Source: Sinorhizobium kostiense (GTDB lineage Bacteria; Pseudomonadota; Alphaproteobacteria; Rhizobiales; Rhizobiaceae). Taken from it: a stretch of 64,000 nt of DNA. Position numbers and translations under genes: made by a program. Location: the NCBI RefSeq assembly GCF_017874595.1, contig NZ_JAGILA010000008.1:1-64000 (forward strand), read 5' to 3'. The notes beneath the pieces were generated by a model. The model worked only from the letters and a program-made list of their open reading frames with translations, was not told where the DNA came from and searched no databases. Position 1 is the stretch's first letter; each line of letters begins with the position of its first letter. Positions 8,137-17,218 of the stretch are shown here, piece after piece.

Positions 8137-8475
8137 CTACTTTGCGAGCCTGCGGGCATTCGCCCGCACGCGCTTGGCATAGGGGCGAAGGGCAGCCGCC
8201 GTGATCCGCTTGTGACCAGCCGCGGTCGACTTCTTGCCGGCAGCCATCGCCGCGGCTGCGTTCATGCTTTCCTTCATCAGCGCCATGTTGGCGGCAACGG
8301 CGCATTCGGCTGCCGCCGCCATCTTTTCGGTCACCATCCGGCTTGCCTCGGCATAGTCGACCGCCGATCCGGTCATGGCAGCCATGGTCATCGCCTGGGT
8401 GCGGGCGGCAATGACCATCGGCGCCTGAAACCAGAGCGTCGCCAGATCGCTGGCAATATTGCGGTGCCTGGCCAT
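8137..8475 (-). CDS. Small Ala/Met-rich helical protein of the one-carbon operon
   Basis: The 112-residue product is rich in Ala and Met and strongly basic at its C-terminus (RPYAKRVRANARRLAK). The central region (APMVIAARTQAMTMAAM; AECAVAANMALMKESMNAAAAMAA) resembles phasin-like amphipathic helices, but I cannot assign a family. Its start overlaps the stop of the preceding methyltransferase gene (a GTG at 8478 is immediately adjacent and could be used), so it is translationally coupled. A scaffold or accessory role in the corrinoid pathway is inferred only from position. Confidence 0.7.
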   Translation of the reverse strand: MARHRNIASDLATLWFQAPMVIAARTQAMTMAAMTGSAVDYAEASRMVTEKMAAAAECAVAANMALMKESMNAAAAMAAGKKSTAAGHKRITAAALRPYAKRVRANARRLAK

Positions 8476-9437
8476 CACTCCGCCCTCGCTGCTGCCCCGG
8501 TCCGCGCTGCGCGTCCGCCGCGGCGTCCGCCGCCGCCAGCCGGCGCCGCGGCGGCGACCGCATGGCCGCCCTCGGCCGGCTTGTGATCGCGATAGGTCAT
8601 GATCCAGTGGGTGCAGTTCGGATCGGTGCCGTTCAGCACGTTCGCGGCGCGCACCGCCTCCATTTCCTGCGGACGGCAGGGATTCATGATCGCCGAGGTC
8701 ATGCCGGCGCCGATCACCATCGGGATGAAGCCGGCATTGATTCCGTGGCGATGCGGCAGGCCGAAGGAGATGTTGGAAAGGCCGCAGGTCGTGTTGACCT
8801 TGAGCTCTTCACGCAGGCGCCGCAGCAGCGCGAACACCTGCTGGCCGGCCGTTCCCATGGCGCCGATCGGCATGACGAGCGGATCGACGACGATGTCGTG
8901 CGACTTGATGCCGTAGTCGGCTGCCCGCTCGACGATCTTCTTGGCGACGGCGAAGCGGACGTCCGGATCCTCGGAGATGCCGGTCTCGTCGTTGGAGATG
9001 GCCACGACCGGCACGTCGTATTTCTTGCAGAGCGGCAGGATCGCCTCGAGCTTTTCCTCTTCGCCGGTAACCGAGTTGACGAGCGGGCGCCCCTTGGCGA
9101 CCCTGAGGCCGGCCTCGATCGCCGCGGTCACGGAGCTGTCGATCGACAGCGGCACATCGACGAGACCCTGCACGATCTCAAGCGTCTTGACGAGCAGCGG
9201 CGGCTCGGTCTCGTTCGGGTTGACGGCGGTGACGCCGGCATTGACGTCGAGCATCGTCGCGCCCGCGGCGACCTGTTCCAGCGCGTCCTTGATGACCGTC
9301 TCGAAGTTGCCTTCGATCATTTCGGCGGCGAGCTTCTTGCGGCCGGTCGGGTTGATGCGCTCGCCAATGACGCAGAAGGGCTGGTCGAAGCCGATGACAA
9401 TTTCTCGGGTGGCGGAAGCAACGATGGTACGGGTCAT
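8475..9437 (-). CDS. Pterin-binding (DHPS-like) methylcorrinoid:tetrahydrofolate methyltransferase
   Basis: The 320-residue protein is a dihydropteroate-synthase-like TIM barrel: FCVIGERINPTGRKKLA near residues 20-36, GATMLDVNAG, VPLSIDSSV and NSVTGEEEKLE are the pterin-domain signatures shared with AcsE, MtgA and the MetH pterin domain. It would move the methyl group from the methylated corrinoid protein to tetrahydrofolate. The ATG at 9437 (AGAGGA upstream) was preferred over one 45 bp further out. The C-terminus carries an Ala/Gly/Arg-rich tail beyond the barrel. It overlaps the next gene by a few bases. Confidence 0.88.
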   Translation of the reverse strand: MTRTIVASATREIVIGFDQPFCVIGERINPTGRKKLAAEMIEGNFETVIKDALEQVAAGATMLDVNAGVTAVNPNETEPPLLVKTLEIVQGLVDVPLSIDSSVTAAIEAGLRVAKGRPLVNSVTGEEEKLEAILPLCKKYDVPVVAISNDETGISEDPDVRFAVAKKIVERAADYGIKSHDIVVDPLVMPIGAMGTAGQQVFALLRRLREELKVNTTCGLSNISFGLPHRHGINAGFIPMVIGAGMTSAIMNPCRPQEMEAVRAANVLNGTDPNCTHWIMTYRDHKPAEGGHAVAAAAPAGGGGRRGGRAARTGAAARAE

Positions 9438-9578
9438 ATGAGATCCTCTGATCCGGTGGCCTGGGCTATGTAATCGGCCCAATCTGCGTTTGTAAGGCGT
9501 CGGTCGAGCCGGGCGCCGGTTTTCCTCTGCTATCGATGCAGGCGCAAGATCATTGCACCGCCATCGCGCTTTTTCGCC

Positions 9579-10670
9579 TCAGTGCGGATGGTGTGCCGCG
9601 GCCTCCGCCATCTGCTGCTGATTCTCTTCGACGCCTTCCCGAATATGCTCGAGCCGCTCGGCGACGAGCGCATCCGTCGGGCTGGCCTCCGGTTTCCACG
9701 GCCTGCGGCCCTTGAGCACGCCGGACTCATGGACGATCTCCGCCACATATTCCTCCTGCCGGTAGGCCATGACGTGCACACCGGAGACGCCCTCGATCTC
9801 CTTCACCTCGTTGATGATGTCGATACAGAGCTGCTTGCCTTCCTTCTTCTGGTCCTGGGCGCCCTCCAGCCGCGTGATCACGCTGTCGGGAATATGGATC
9901 CCCGGGACATTGGAGCGGATCCAGCGCGCCGTCTTTGCCGACGCCATCGGACCGACGCCGACCAGGATGAAGCACTTCTCGTGAAGACCGAGGTCGCGAA
10001 CCTTCTTCATGTATTCGCGGAACATCGGCACGTCGAAGCAATATTGGCTCTGGACGAATTGCGCACCCGCCTCGATCTTCTTGGCAAGGCGGTAGGGCCG
10101 GAAGTCGTAGGGCGGAGCGAAGGGATTGATCGCAGCGCCGAGGAAGACCTGCGGCGGCGTCGTCAGCTTTCGGCCGGAGAGGAACTTCGAATTGTCGCGC
10201 ATGATGCGCACGGTATCGAGCAGCGACATGCAGTCGAGATCGAAGACGGGCTTGGCGCCCGGCTGATCCCCGGCCTGCACGCCGTCGCCGGTCAGGCACA
10301 TGATGTTCTGCACGCCCATGGCGGAGGCGCCGAGCACGTCGCCCTGGATGGCGATGCGGTTCTTGTCGCGGCAGGCGATCTGCATGATCGGCGCATAGCC
10401 CATGCGCGTCAGCAGCGCGCAGATGCCAACGGACGACATGTGGCAATTGGCGCCGGAGGCATCGACGGCATTGATGCCGTCCACCCAGCCGGCGAAGATC
10501 GCAGCGCGCTCGTAGACGTCCTCAGGATTGGCGCTGTCCGGCGGGTTGAGTTCGGCGGTCACCGCGAACTCGCCGCGGCGCAGCACGCGCTCCAGCCGGC
10601 CCCGCGAGGAATGGCCGGGCAGGGGATCGAGCGGCGCGCCGGGATCGTGGGGATTGATGTCCGGGCTCAT
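9579..10670 (-). CDS. MetF-like methylenetetrahydrofolate reductase
   Basis: The 363-residue protein matches the MTHFR barrel: FAVTAELNPPDSANPEDVYERA near the start, IMQIACRDKNRIAIQGDVLGA, NIMCLTGDG and AGAQFVQSQYCFD. The acidic residue in the N-terminal TAELNPP and the TGD motif correspond to folate/flavin-site regions of the family. Its start overlaps the stop of the MetV-like gene by 4 nt (ATGA), supporting a MetV-MetF complex. In this operon it probably oxidises methyl-THF to methylene-THF, the reverse of the biosynthetic direction (inference). Confidence 0.88.
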   Translation of the reverse strand: MSPDINPHDPGAPLDPLPGHSSRGRLERVLRRGEFAVTAELNPPDSANPEDVYERAAIFAGWVDGINAVDASGANCHMSSVGICALLTRMGYAPIMQIACRDKNRIAIQGDVLGASAMGVQNIMCLTGDGVQAGDQPGAKPVFDLDCMSLLDTVRIMRDNSKFLSGRKLTTPPQVFLGAAINPFAPPYDFRPYRLAKKIEAGAQFVQSQYCFDVPMFREYMKKVRDLGLHEKCFILVGVGPMASAKTARWIRSNVPGIHIPDSVITRLEGAQDQKKEGKQLCIDIINEVKEIEGVSGVHVMAYRQEEYVAEIVHESGVLKGRRPWKPEASPTDALVAERLEHIREGVEENQQQMAEAAAHHPH

Positions 10671-11251
10671 TGCTGGCCTTCCTTATTCACTGCTTCGCGG
10701 CGGGCTGCCGCCTCGGCCGTTACGCGCAGCCAGGCAGACGTTTCCCGGAGCGACTGGTTTACCGGCGGCTGCACGTTCATGATCGCGTCGCCCTTCACCA
10801 TGTTCCGCGAGCCCTTCCAGGCCTGCACCCAAACGCAGGGCATGTCCGGCTCGACCTCGCAATTGCCATTGGCACGAACGCCGCCACAGGGGCCGTTCCT
10901 GAGCTGCTTCGGACAGTTCATCGGGCAGGACATGCCGGTCGAGGACAGCGCACACTGGCCGCACATCCGACAGTCGAAGAGGAAGCCCTTGGCGTGGCGC
11001 TCAAGAAAGGTCACCGGCCGTTCAACGCGACCGTAGCCGACGGCGTTCCACAGCGGATGAAGCTTCAGGAACATATCGGCGAAGCGGTTGTAGAACCATT
11101 CGAGGAAGCGCGAGTGCCGGACCGCCCAGAGCCGGACGGTGTATTTATGGCGCGAGCGCCGGCTCGGCGAGACATTCTTCGGCGTATAGGCGCCCGTTGC
11201 CGCCTTCCTGGCGGGCTGGGCATTGCCGGTGACAACCTTCGGATCAGGCAT
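10667..11251 (-). CDS. MetV-like Cys-rich partner of MetF (MTHFR C-terminal family)
   Basis: The 194-residue protein has a cysteine cluster in its middle (CRMCGQCALSSTGMSCPMNC, then a further Cys in NGPCGG and others downstream), as in MetV-type 'MTHFR C-terminal' proteins. In acetogens MetV binds metal/iron-sulfur and forms the MetVF complex. The ATG at 11251 overlaps the previous gene by 8 nt, and its stop overlaps metF by 4 nt. The residue pattern is clear; its role in an aerobe is inferred. Confidence 0.82.
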   Translation of the reverse strand: MPDPKVVTGNAQPARKAATGAYTPKNVSPSRRSRHKYTVRLWAVRHSRFLEWFYNRFADMFLKLHPLWNAVGYGRVERPVTFLERHAKGFLFDCRMCGQCALSSTGMSCPMNCPKQLRNGPCGGVRANGNCEVEPDMPCVWVQAWKGSRNMVKGDAIMNVQPPVNQSLRETSAWLRVTAEAAARREAVNKEGQQ

Positions 11252-11546
11252 TTTCGCGCCCTCCGGCCTTGACGAGCGCCACCAGCCGTTCCTTGTCGTA
11301 GGCGGCCTCCAGCTCGGCTGCCGCCTTGTCCGCCTCCGCCTCGATATCGTCCGAAACCGGAACCGGATCGGCCTTGCGCCATTCGGCAAGATAGTCGTCG
11401 GTCTCCGCGGCGCCGGTGCGCATGGCGCACATGTCGATCGCCTCGGTGAAGCGCATCGAAAGCTCGCGTTTGGCGCTCTTGCGGCCCTGTTTGATGATGA
11501 CCTGGGCGGGTATGTCGCGCCAGTAGACGATGATGCGGTCTGCCAT
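11244..11546 (-). CDS. Virulence_fact-family small protein
   Basis: The 100-residue product begins MADRIIVYWRDIPAQVIIKQGR, the hallmark of the Virulence_fact family (PF13769 type), which despite its name is mostly found next to corrinoid/folate one-carbon genes in alphaproteobacteria. I chose the ATG at 11546 (AGGA upstream). It is the first gene of the minus-strand operon that ends at 6069. Biochemical function is not known. Confidence 0.8.
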   Translation of the reverse strand: MADRIIVYWRDIPAQVIIKQGRKSAKRELSMRFTEAIDMCAMRTGAAETDDYLAEWRKADPVPVSDDIEAEADKAAAELEAAYDKERLVALVKAGGRENA

Positions 11547-11884
11547 AGGATTCCTGATCTCCTCTATAGCGGACAATGCGCATTTACCGGCTGTCGTGGC
11601 TCACCTTGGCACGACGTCGGATATGTCAAAAAACGACGCTCCACCATTGCGCATCTCAGCGGCTGCGTCAGGCACCGACGGGTGCCCGTTCGGAGTGGCA
11701 TCGCTGCGGAGAAATCCGCGCAGAAGGCCAGCGACGCAGTGCCTCGAATCGAGCGGTTGGTCCGTCTCATCCGGCCACTTCAGAATGTTCGGACATTATC
11801 ATTCACTGTGGGTTCACGTTCCGGCGGCCAACTTTGGCGCGCCTTTGAAAAGCAAATTGGGTGTTAAGCAAATTGGGTGCTGAG
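11547..11884. other. Divergent intergenic region
   Basis: This 338-bp region separates the one-carbon operon (leftward) from the BA14K gene (rightward) and must hold the operon promoter. I see no strong operator. A 14-nt direct repeat, AAGCAAATTGGGTG, occurs at 11850-11863 and 11866-11879, right before the start of the next gene. Confidence 0.5.
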
Positions 11885-12355
11885 ATGAGGAAGGTTGGAA
11901 TCCTGCTTCTTGCCGCGGCGACGGCGCTTACCGGCTATGCGCCTGCGCATGCCATACCCCCGTTGGCGCCGGTCTCCGAACAGGCTTCGGATAAAGTTGA
12001 GTTGGTGCACCACAAGCCATGGCACCGTCGTGGTCCACCTCACCGCTGGCAAGGAGATGGCGGCCCCCGGTCCAGTTATTACAACGGATATCGTGGTTAC
12101 CGTGAACGGCGGGAGGGATACCGCAGGCACAACGACGGCTGGTGGTATCCGCTGGCAGCTTTCGGCGCCGGAATGATCATCGGCGGCGCGATCGCTTCAC
12201 CGCCCCGGCATGTCGAGCCGCGCTACGCGGCCCCGGACCTGCCGGCGCGCCATGTCCGCTGGTGCTACGACCGCTATCGGTCCTACCGCGCCTTCGACAA
12301 TTCCTACCAGCCCTACGGCGGGCCGCGGGAGCAGTGCTACTCGCCCTACTACTGA
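11885..12355 (+). CDS. BA14K-like exported protein
   Basis: The 156-residue product has a signal peptide ([23 protein letters not shown]), an Arg/Gly/Tyr-rich middle, a short hydrophobic segment ([12 protein letters not shown]) and a C-terminal [21 protein letters not shown] motif. That motif is the signature of the BA14K family, an immunoreactive or lectin-like envelope protein family of Rhizobiales. Two cysteines in the C-terminal part could form a disulfide. The ATG at 11885 is chosen from the signal peptide. Confidence 0.85.
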   Translation: MRKVGILLLAAATALTGYAPAHAIPPLAPVSEQASDKVELVHHKPWHRRGPPHRWQGDGGPRSSYYNGYRGYRERREGYRRHNDGWWYPLAAFGAGMIIGGAIASPPRHVEPRYAAPDLPARHVRWCYDRYRSYRAFDNSYQPYGGPREQCYSPYY

Positions 12356-12423
12356 GTTTCAGCGGCCCGTTCGTGATGATGGACGGGGCGCCCAGATCAT
12401 CGCGTTCGAGCTGGGTGCCGGCA

Positions 12424-12627
12424 TCAATAGCCGGAACTTCCGCCACCCTGGCTGCCGCCACCTTGGGTGCCGCCGGCCTGGCTGCCGCCGTCCATGCCGC
12501 CGCCGGCACCGGCGGAACTGCCCGGAGGAGGAGGGGCGGTATTCTGCTGGCTGGCTTGATTGCTCATACATCCGGAGATCGCCAGAAGTGCGATCAGGAT
12601 CGCAGCTATCGAAGCTCTGTGGGACAT
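12424..12627 (-). CDS. Small Gly/Ser-rich lipoprotein
   Basis: The 67-residue product has a lipoprotein signal peptide with lipobox LLAISGC near residue 20. The mature tail is low-complexity Gly/Ser/Gln (repeats of GGSQGG type). GGAGAAGGCG precedes the ATG at 12627. It converges with the BA14K gene. Probably an envelope lipoprotein with no domain; the function is unknown. Confidence 0.7.
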   Translation of the reverse strand: MSHRASIAAILIALLAISGCMSNQASQQNTAPPPPGSSAGAGGGMDGGSQAGGTQGGGSQGGGSSGY

Positions 12628-12760
12628 CGCCTTCTCCAATCAAGGATTGGAAATATGAAGCGACCTATGTTCCTCCTGTTGCGCCTTCAAGACAAGGGCG
12701 CAAGACGAGGCAACCCGGAAATCGGAACCGATTTCCGGAAACACCTAAACTCCTCGTGAT

Positions 12761-13642
12761 CTAAAGCAGGCGGTACCGGCGCAATATGGTCGCGATCTGA
12801 TCGTCCTGCGCTTTGGTCGGCAGCAAGGCCGGTTGGCGGCTGGCACCGACGGAGGCGTCCTGCAGGTAGAGGGCCCGCTTGACCATGGCGGGGGCAAAGC
12901 CCAGCGCATAAAGCTCCGTGCGAAAGGCGGCGAAGGTCGCCTGTTGCCTTTCCGCTTCGGCGATGTCGCCCGCATTGAAGGCGTTCAAGATGCCAGCGAG
13001 GACATCAGGCATGGCATTGCCAAGGCCGGAAATGCAGCCCGCCGCGCCGTTTTGAAGCGCCCAAAGCACCAGATGGTCAGGCCCGGAGTAGACTTCGAAC
13101 CCCTCGACCTCCTTGGCGACCTGAAGATAGGCTTCCAGCGTCTCCTTCGCACCGCCCGAATCCTTGATGCCGGCGATGTTGCCGTGGCGGGCAAGGGTTC
13201 GCGCGGTTTCCGGTTCGATATGGTTCTGCGTGCGTGCCGGTATGTCGTAGAGATAGATTGGCGTCTTCACCGTATCGGCTACGGTCGAAAAATGGCGAAT
13301 CAGGCCGTCCTGCGTGCAGGCGATGAAGAAGGGCGTGATGACGGCGATGCCATCGACGCCGATACGGTCGAATTCGCGCGCCAGCTTCACCGTCTCGAAG
13401 GTCGCAGGCATGCCGGCATTGACGATCACCTTGACGCGACCGTCCACCTCGTCGACCACCTCTTCGGTCAGCCGCACCTTTTCCTCGAAGGTGAGTGCGG
13501 TGAAATCGCCGTTGGTGCCGGCGCACATGATGTTGTTGCCGGCGTCGACCTGACGGCGGACCTGAGCACGGGTGGCCTGGTAGTTGATGGTTTCGTCCTC
13601 GTTGAAGCAGGTGACGAGGGCCACGAAGGCTTGCTTGGTCAT
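12761..13642 (-). CDS. Dihydrodipicolinate synthase/N-acetylneuraminate lyase family aldolase
   Basis: The 293-residue TIM-barrel protein has the family's catalytic Lys in NIAGIKDSGG (Lys160) and the Tyr in YLYDIP (Tyr132). The usual TTGE-type loop is replaced by GTNGD (residues 42-46), so it is probably not a true DapA. It is the last gene of the transporter operon, so its substrate is likely what the ABC system imports or a product of it: a 2-keto acid formed or cleaved with pyruvate is the family's chemistry. Confidence 0.88.
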   Translation of the reverse strand: MTKQAFVALVTCFNEDETINYQATRAQVRRQVDAGNNIMCAGTNGDFTALTFEEKVRLTEEVVDEVDGRVKVIVNAGMPATFETVKLAREFDRIGVDGIAVITPFFIACTQDGLIRHFSTVADTVKTPIYLYDIPARTQNHIEPETARTLARHGNIAGIKDSGGAKETLEAYLQVAKEVEGFEVYSGPDHLVLWALQNGAAGCISGLGNAMPDVLAGILNAFNAGDIAEAERQQATFAAFRTELYALGFAPAMVKRALYLQDASVGASRQPALLPTKAQDDQIATILRRYRLL

Positions 13643-13669
13643 GGGTCTTCCTCTGAGCGGATGGCGCCT

Positions 13670-15289
13670 TTAGGAAACCCGCTGGAGGCGGGCGGCGCGG
13701 TGGACGGCCTGGACGTCGGGATCGGGGTCGAGGCCGGCGGCGAGAAGGGTGCGGGTATAGTCTTGCCGCGGAGCTTCGAACACCTCGCGCACGGTGCCGA
13801 GCTCAACCACATTGCCCTTCTGCATGACCAGAACATGGTCGGCGAAGTCGCGCACGACCGGCAGGTCGTGGGCAATGAAGATGAATGCGATCCCCATCTC
13901 CCGGCGTAGCTTGTCGAGCAGCGCGATGACCTGCGCCTGCACCGAGACGTCAAGGGCCGACACGGCCTCGTCACAGATGATAAGCTGGGGTTCGAGCGCA
14001 AGCGCGCGGGCAATGGCGATGCGCTGTCGCTGTCCGCCGGAAAACTGGTGCGGATAGCGGCCCATATGATCCGGCGCAAGCCCTACCTGTACCAGCAATT
14101 CGGCCACGCGCTCGCGCCATCTCGGCTTGGGAAGGATGTCCGGGTGGATGACCCAGGCCTCGGATATGAGCTGGTACACGGTCATGCGCGGATTGAGCGA
14201 CTGCGTCGGATCCTGGAACACCATCTGCAGGTCGCGACGAAGCTTGTAAAGTTCGGCCGGCGACATCGTAAAGAGATCGCGTCCTTTCCAGAGTGCGCTG
14301 CCGCCATCCGGTTCGTCGAGGCGCAGCAGGATGCGGGCGAGCGTCGATTTGCCCGAGCCGCTTTCGCCGACGACCGCGATCGTCCCGCCGGGCATGAGAT
14401 CGAAGGAAACGCCCTTGAGCGCCTCAAAGGCGCCATAGCGCTTGCGCACGTCGCGAACCGAAAGAACGGGCTCGCTGCGGGCAACTGGTACATGCATCTC
14501 GCCCTTTCCGGGAGCGGCGGCGATGAGCTTCTTCGTGTAGGGATGCTGCGGGTTCTTGTAGACCTCGCGGACCGTGCCCGCCTCGACCAGTTCACCCTTC
14601 TCCATCACCACGACCCGGTCGGCGATCTCGGCGACCACGCCGAGATCGTGCGTGATGATCAGCACCGCCATGCCGGTCTCTTGCTGCAATTCTTCAAGCA
14701 GGGCGAGAACTTCCGCCTGAACGGTGACGTCGAGCGCCGTCGTCGGTTCGTCCGCAATCAGCAGGTCGGGTCTGAGCGCCAGCGCCATGGCGATCATCAC
14801 GCGTTGCCGCTGGCCGCCTGAGAACTCGTGCGGGTATTTGTCGAGCGCACGTTCAGGGTCCGGAATGCCGACACGTGTCAAGAGTCGCAGGGCCTCGGCC
14901 CGGGCGGTGGCGGCATTCGCTCCATGCGTCGTGAGCGCTTCGCGGATCTGCCAGCCGACCGTATAGACCGGATTGAGGTGGCTCAGCGGATCCTGGAAGA
15001 TCATGGCGATGCGCCGGCCGTTCACCTCGCGCCGTTCCGGCGCCGGCATCTTGAGGAGGTCGACGCCGTCGAGCAGGATTTCTCCCGAACTGATGCGCCC
15101 GGGCGGCATGTCGATCAGGTTCATGATGGCCGACGAGGAGACCGACTTGCCCGACCCGCTTTCGCCGAGGATCGCCAGCGTCTCGCCTCGATCGAGGTGA
15201 TAGGAGATGTTGCGAACCGCCTTTACCACGCCCATCGCGGTGTGGAACTCGACCGAAAGGTTGCGGACTTCCAGGAGATGATCAGCCAT
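13670..15289 (-). CDS. Fused dipeptide/nickel-type ABC transporter ATPase (DppD-DppF in one chain)
   Basis: The 539-residue protein contains two ABC ATPase domains: the first with GESGSGKS and signature FSGGQRQRVMIAMALA, the second with GESGSGKS and FSGGQRQRIAIARALA. Each has DEPTTALD- or DEAVSALD-type Walker B. Such tandem fusions energise oligopeptide-type importers. Its start overlaps the upstream permease by 8 nt. The intact second domain shows both sites are functional. Confidence 0.93.
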   Translation of the reverse strand: MADHLLEVRNLSVEFHTAMGVVKAVRNISYHLDRGETLAILGESGSGKSVSSSAIMNLIDMPPGRISSGEILLDGVDLLKMPAPERREVNGRRIAMIFQDPLSHLNPVYTVGWQIREALTTHGANAATARAEALRLLTRVGIPDPERALDKYPHEFSGGQRQRVMIAMALALRPDLLIADEPTTALDVTVQAEVLALLEELQQETGMAVLIITHDLGVVAEIADRVVVMEKGELVEAGTVREVYKNPQHPYTKKLIAAAPGKGEMHVPVARSEPVLSVRDVRKRYGAFEALKGVSFDLMPGGTIAVVGESGSGKSTLARILLRLDEPDGGSALWKGRDLFTMSPAELYKLRRDLQMVFQDPTQSLNPRMTVYQLISEAWVIHPDILPKPRWRERVAELLVQVGLAPDHMGRYPHQFSGGQRQRIAIARALALEPQLIICDEAVSALDVSVQAQVIALLDKLRREMGIAFIFIAHDLPVVRDFADHVLVMQKGNVVELGTVREVFEAPRQDYTRTLLAAGLDPDPDVQAVHRAARLQRVS

Positions 15290-16205
15290 TGTTGCGACCT
15301 TTCATTTCGAGGCGCCAGCGCTGCACCGGATCGAGCGCGATGCGCAGCCAGTTCGAAAGCAGGTTCAGTGACAAGGTGGTGAGGATGATCGCAAGTCCCG
15401 GCCAGAAGGACAGCCACCACGCGTTGGTGAGATATTGCCGGCCCTGCGAGATCATCAGGCCCCAGGTTATCTCCGGAGGCTGGATGCCGATGCCAAGGAA
15501 GGACAGGGCGCTTTCGGCGAGCATGACGTAGGCGAAGTCCAGGGTCGCAAGCGTCGTCAGCGTTGGCAGCACGACCGGCAGGATATGGCGGAAGAGGATG
15601 CGCTTGCTCGACGCGCCCATGACCCGGGCAGCCTGTACGAACATGCGCTCGCGGATCTCGAGCACCTCGGCGCGCGTCGTCCTGAGATAGACAGGGATGC
15701 GGGTGATCGCGAGCACAAGCATCAGGTTCAGGATCGACGACCCGAGGATATAGAGCACGATCACGGCGACCAGCAGCGACGGGAAGGACATGATGACGTC
15801 GGCAAGCCGCATGATCACCTGGTTGACGCGCGGCGAGGAGAAGCCGGCGACAAGCCCGAGCAGGGTGCCGACGACCGCCGAAACCGCGACGGCGCCGGCC
15901 GCAACCATAAGCGTGTTCTGCGCCGCGACGATGATGCGGGCAAGGAGCGGCCGGCCGAGCGCATCCGCGCCCATCCACCAGACCCAGCCGCGCTCCCAGT
16001 CGAAAGGCGCGGCATTGCGGCCCCTGAGATTTTGTTTCGTCGCCAGATCGCCGAGCCAGCTCGGCCCGACGATGGCGAGGATCAGGATCAGGAGCAGGAA
16101 GATCGCCGCACAGAGCGCGAACTTGTCGGCGAGCAGCATGCGGAGCATACGCGTTGCGAAGCCGGGTTCCTCGGCAATGGCGGTATCGGTGGATTGCAGT
16201 GTCAT
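15282..16205 (-). CDS. ABC transporter permease, DppC type
   Basis: The 307-residue integral membrane protein has a hydrophobic first helix (FALCAAIFLLLILILAIVG) and the binding-protein-dependent permease EAA loop region (ASSKRILFRHILPVVLPTL). The ATG at 16205 has GAGGAGACC upstream. It lies between the DppB-like permease and the ATPase in the same operon. Confidence 0.92.
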   Translation of the reverse strand: MTLQSTDTAIAEEPGFATRMLRMLLADKFALCAAIFLLLILILAIVGPSWLGDLATKQNLRGRNAAPFDWERGWVWWMGADALGRPLLARIIVAAQNTLMVAAGAVAVSAVVGTLLGLVAGFSSPRVNQVIMRLADVIMSFPSLLVAVIVLYILGSSILNLMLVLAITRIPVYLRTTRAEVLEIRERMFVQAARVMGASSKRILFRHILPVVLPTLTTLATLDFAYVMLAESALSFLGIGIQPPEITWGLMISQGRQYLTNAWWLSFWPGLAIILTTLSLNLLSNWLRIALDPVQRWRLEMKGRNNG

Positions 16206-16216
16206 GGCGGGTCTCC

Positions 16217-17131
16217 TCAATGCCGTATCCGCGGATCGAGCAGCGCATAGGCAAGGTCGATCAGCAGGTTCATGAGGAAGATTGCCAGCGCCGTGACAAG
16301 GATGGCGGCGAGCACGACGTTGAAGTCACGTTGCAGGATGGAATCGATCATCAGCTTGCCGACGCCCGGAAAGCCGAAAATGGTCTCGACGATGACCGCA
16401 CCGTTCAACAGGCTGGCCGCCTGGTCGCCGATCACGGTGATGACCGGCAGCATGGCATTGCGCAGGGCGTGCACGAAGATGATCGGGCCGGATTTGACGC
16501 CCTTGGCCCGTGCCGTCTTCACATAGGCCGAGGAGAGCGCGCCGATCATGGAGCCGCGCACCACCTGCACGATAATGCCGAACGGCCGAATGAAAAGCAC
16601 CGAGATCGGCAGTATCCAGTGGAGGAGGGAGCCTGTGCCCGAGGTCGGCAGCCAAGCGAGGTTTACGGAAAAGATGACGATCGCGACGATGGCGACCCAG
16701 AAATCGGGGACCGACGCACCGATCAACGAGATGACGGACGAAAGGCGGTCGAAGAAGCCGCCTGCGCGGAAGGCGGCAAGCGAACCTACGACGATGGCGG
16801 CGCCTGCGACGAGCGCCATCGTGATCACGGCGAGCCAGAGGGTCCAGACGAAGGCTTCGAGCACCACGTCGAGCGCCGGGCGAGCCTTGCGCAGCGACTC
16901 GCCGAAATCGCCCGTCAGCACGTCGCCGACATAGCGCGCGAACTGCACCAATAGAGGGTCGTTCAGGCCGTGCAGTTCTCGGAACTGCTCCTTCATCTCC
17001 GCGGAGGCTTCGACCGGAAGGAACAGGGCCGCCGGATCGCCCGTCAACCGCGAGAGAAAGAAGACCATTACGATCAGCCCGATGAGCGAGATCAGACTGG
17101 CCACAGCGCGCTTTCGAACGAATTTCAGCAT
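16217..17131 (-). CDS. ABC transporter permease, DppB type
   Basis: The 304-residue permease has a first helix at residues 10-30, a periplasmic loop typical of the DppB family (DPAALFLPVEASAEMKEQFRELHGL), and the cytoplasmic loop with AKGVKSGPIIFVHALRNAMLP, the EAA-like motif. It follows the binding protein gene by about 85 bp and precedes the DppC gene by 11 bp. Confidence 0.93.
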   Translation of the reverse strand: MLKFVRKRAVASLISLIGLIVMVFFLSRLTGDPAALFLPVEASAEMKEQFRELHGLNDPLLVQFARYVGDVLTGDFGESLRKARPALDVVLEAFVWTLWLAVITMALVAGAAIVVGSLAAFRAGGFFDRLSSVISLIGASVPDFWVAIVAIVIFSVNLAWLPTSGTGSLLHWILPISVLFIRPFGIIVQVVRGSMIGALSSAYVKTARAKGVKSGPIIFVHALRNAMLPVITVIGDQAASLLNGAVIVETIFGFPGVGKLMIDSILQRDFNVVLAAILVTALAIFLMNLLIDLAYALLDPRIRH

Positions 17132-17218
17132 GGCGCCCTCAAGGAATCCGGCGGCGAGATCATCCCGCCGCCTCGATTGATGTTGTGGCTGACAACCATA
17201 TGGTTTGCCAGTGCGCGT

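Noticed and set aside
6975..8204. 409-codon plus-strand ORF opposite the RACo gene
   Set aside because: It lies wholly antisense to a gene with clear [2Fe-2S] and ASKHA motifs, and shows no domain of its own.
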